Assembly (NCBI GenBank): GCA_964645205.1
Contig: CAZYBO010000001.1
Span: 397,259-461,258 of the forward strand
Direction of reading: 5' to 3'
DNA: 64,000 nucleotides
Source of the DNA: CAZYBO01 sp964645205
Lineage (GTDB): Bacteria; Pseudomonadota; Alphaproteobacteria; Rickettsiales; SXRF01
Part shown: positions 63,946 to 64,000 of the stretch, piece by piece
How positions within the stretch are numbered: the first letter of the stretch is position 1
Layout of the letters: each line of letters starts with the position of its first letter
Position numbers and translations under genes: made by a program
Notes under the pieces: generated by a model
The model's input: only the letters and a program-made list of their open reading frames with translations
Told to the model about the DNA's origin: nothing
The model's database searches: none

Positions 63946-63999
63946 GAACCTAGGTTGACGGAGTCAGAGTCCGTAGTCCTACCGCTAGACGATCCCCCA
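63926..63999 (-). tRNA. tRNA-Gln(CTG)
   Basis: The minus strand folds as a tRNA: acceptor TGGGGGA/TCCCCCA, discriminator G and encoded CCA, D-arm with AGCGGTAGGACT, anticodon stem ACGGA/TCCGT with loop CTCTGAC and anticodon CTG, and T-arm GGTTCGAATCC. Seventy-four bases including CCA. It decodes CAG (Gln). It serves as the integration target of the island. Confidence 0.95.
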
Positions 64000-64000
64000 A

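Overview
The window looks like the chromosome of an alphaproteobacterium carrying one integrated genomic island. Lineage markers are a flagellar block with a DUF6468 gene behind fliM, a TIGR02300 (FYDLN-type) zinc-ribbon protein, a Phasin_2-type phasin, an rph-rdgB pair, a sigma54-type promoter in front of flgF and a CtrA-type box near galE. The backbone is GC-rich; I cannot place it below class.

Layout: (1) 1-5161, flagellar genes: DUF6468 (cut by the window edge), fliM and fliL on the minus strand, and flgF-flgG-flgA-flgH on the plus strand. (2) 5171-24890, housekeeping and envelope genes: a D,D-carboxypeptidase, phasin, zinc-ribbon protein, grpE, ftsX without ftsE, a YdcF-like protein, plsC, rph, rdgB, YceI, a DsbD-type reductase, a methyltransferase, a lytic transglycosylase, an RND efflux pair, a Y-family polymerase and galE. 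(3) 25013-55298, a large exopolysaccharide and exosortase locus. It holds the priming glycosyl-phosphate transferase, an ExeA-like ATPase, Wza/Wzz/BY-kinase export genes, many glycosyltransferases, a GH16 hydrolase, a Wzy-like ligase/polymerase, a Wzx-like flippase, a pyruvyl transferase, three membrane acyltransferases, an exosortase-EpsI fusion, a PrsT-like TPR protein and a VPLPA-CTERM-type substrate. Most plus-strand genes overlap by 4-8 bases and read as one long operon.

(4) 55320-63945, an AT-richer island integrated into the 3' end of a tRNA-Gln(CTG) gene. A 19/20-bp direct repeat marks its ends and a P4-type integrase lies beside the tRNA. Cargo is a divergent defence-like module plus maintenance genes. 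On the minus strand, a two-TM macro-domain protein and a TIR-like protein form what looks like a type II Thoeris pair. On the plus strand, an FtsZ/tubulin-like GTPase is fused to a membrane segment and Sel1-like repeats, followed by a three-TM protein that resembles membrane effectors of nucleotide-signalling immune systems. The FtsZ-TM-Sel1 plus TM pair is the best candidate here for an undescribed system. Behind these lie an AlpA-type regulator, a protein with polymerase-like motifs, a hypothetical protein and the integrase.

Other points of interest are poly-G tracts of 8 and 9 bases inside two surface-polysaccharide genes (possible phase variation), a glycosyltransferase whose base composition switches abruptly within the gene, a QueC-like PP-loop protein inside the polysaccharide locus, and a small secreted protein with two CX3C-X9-CX3C repeats.
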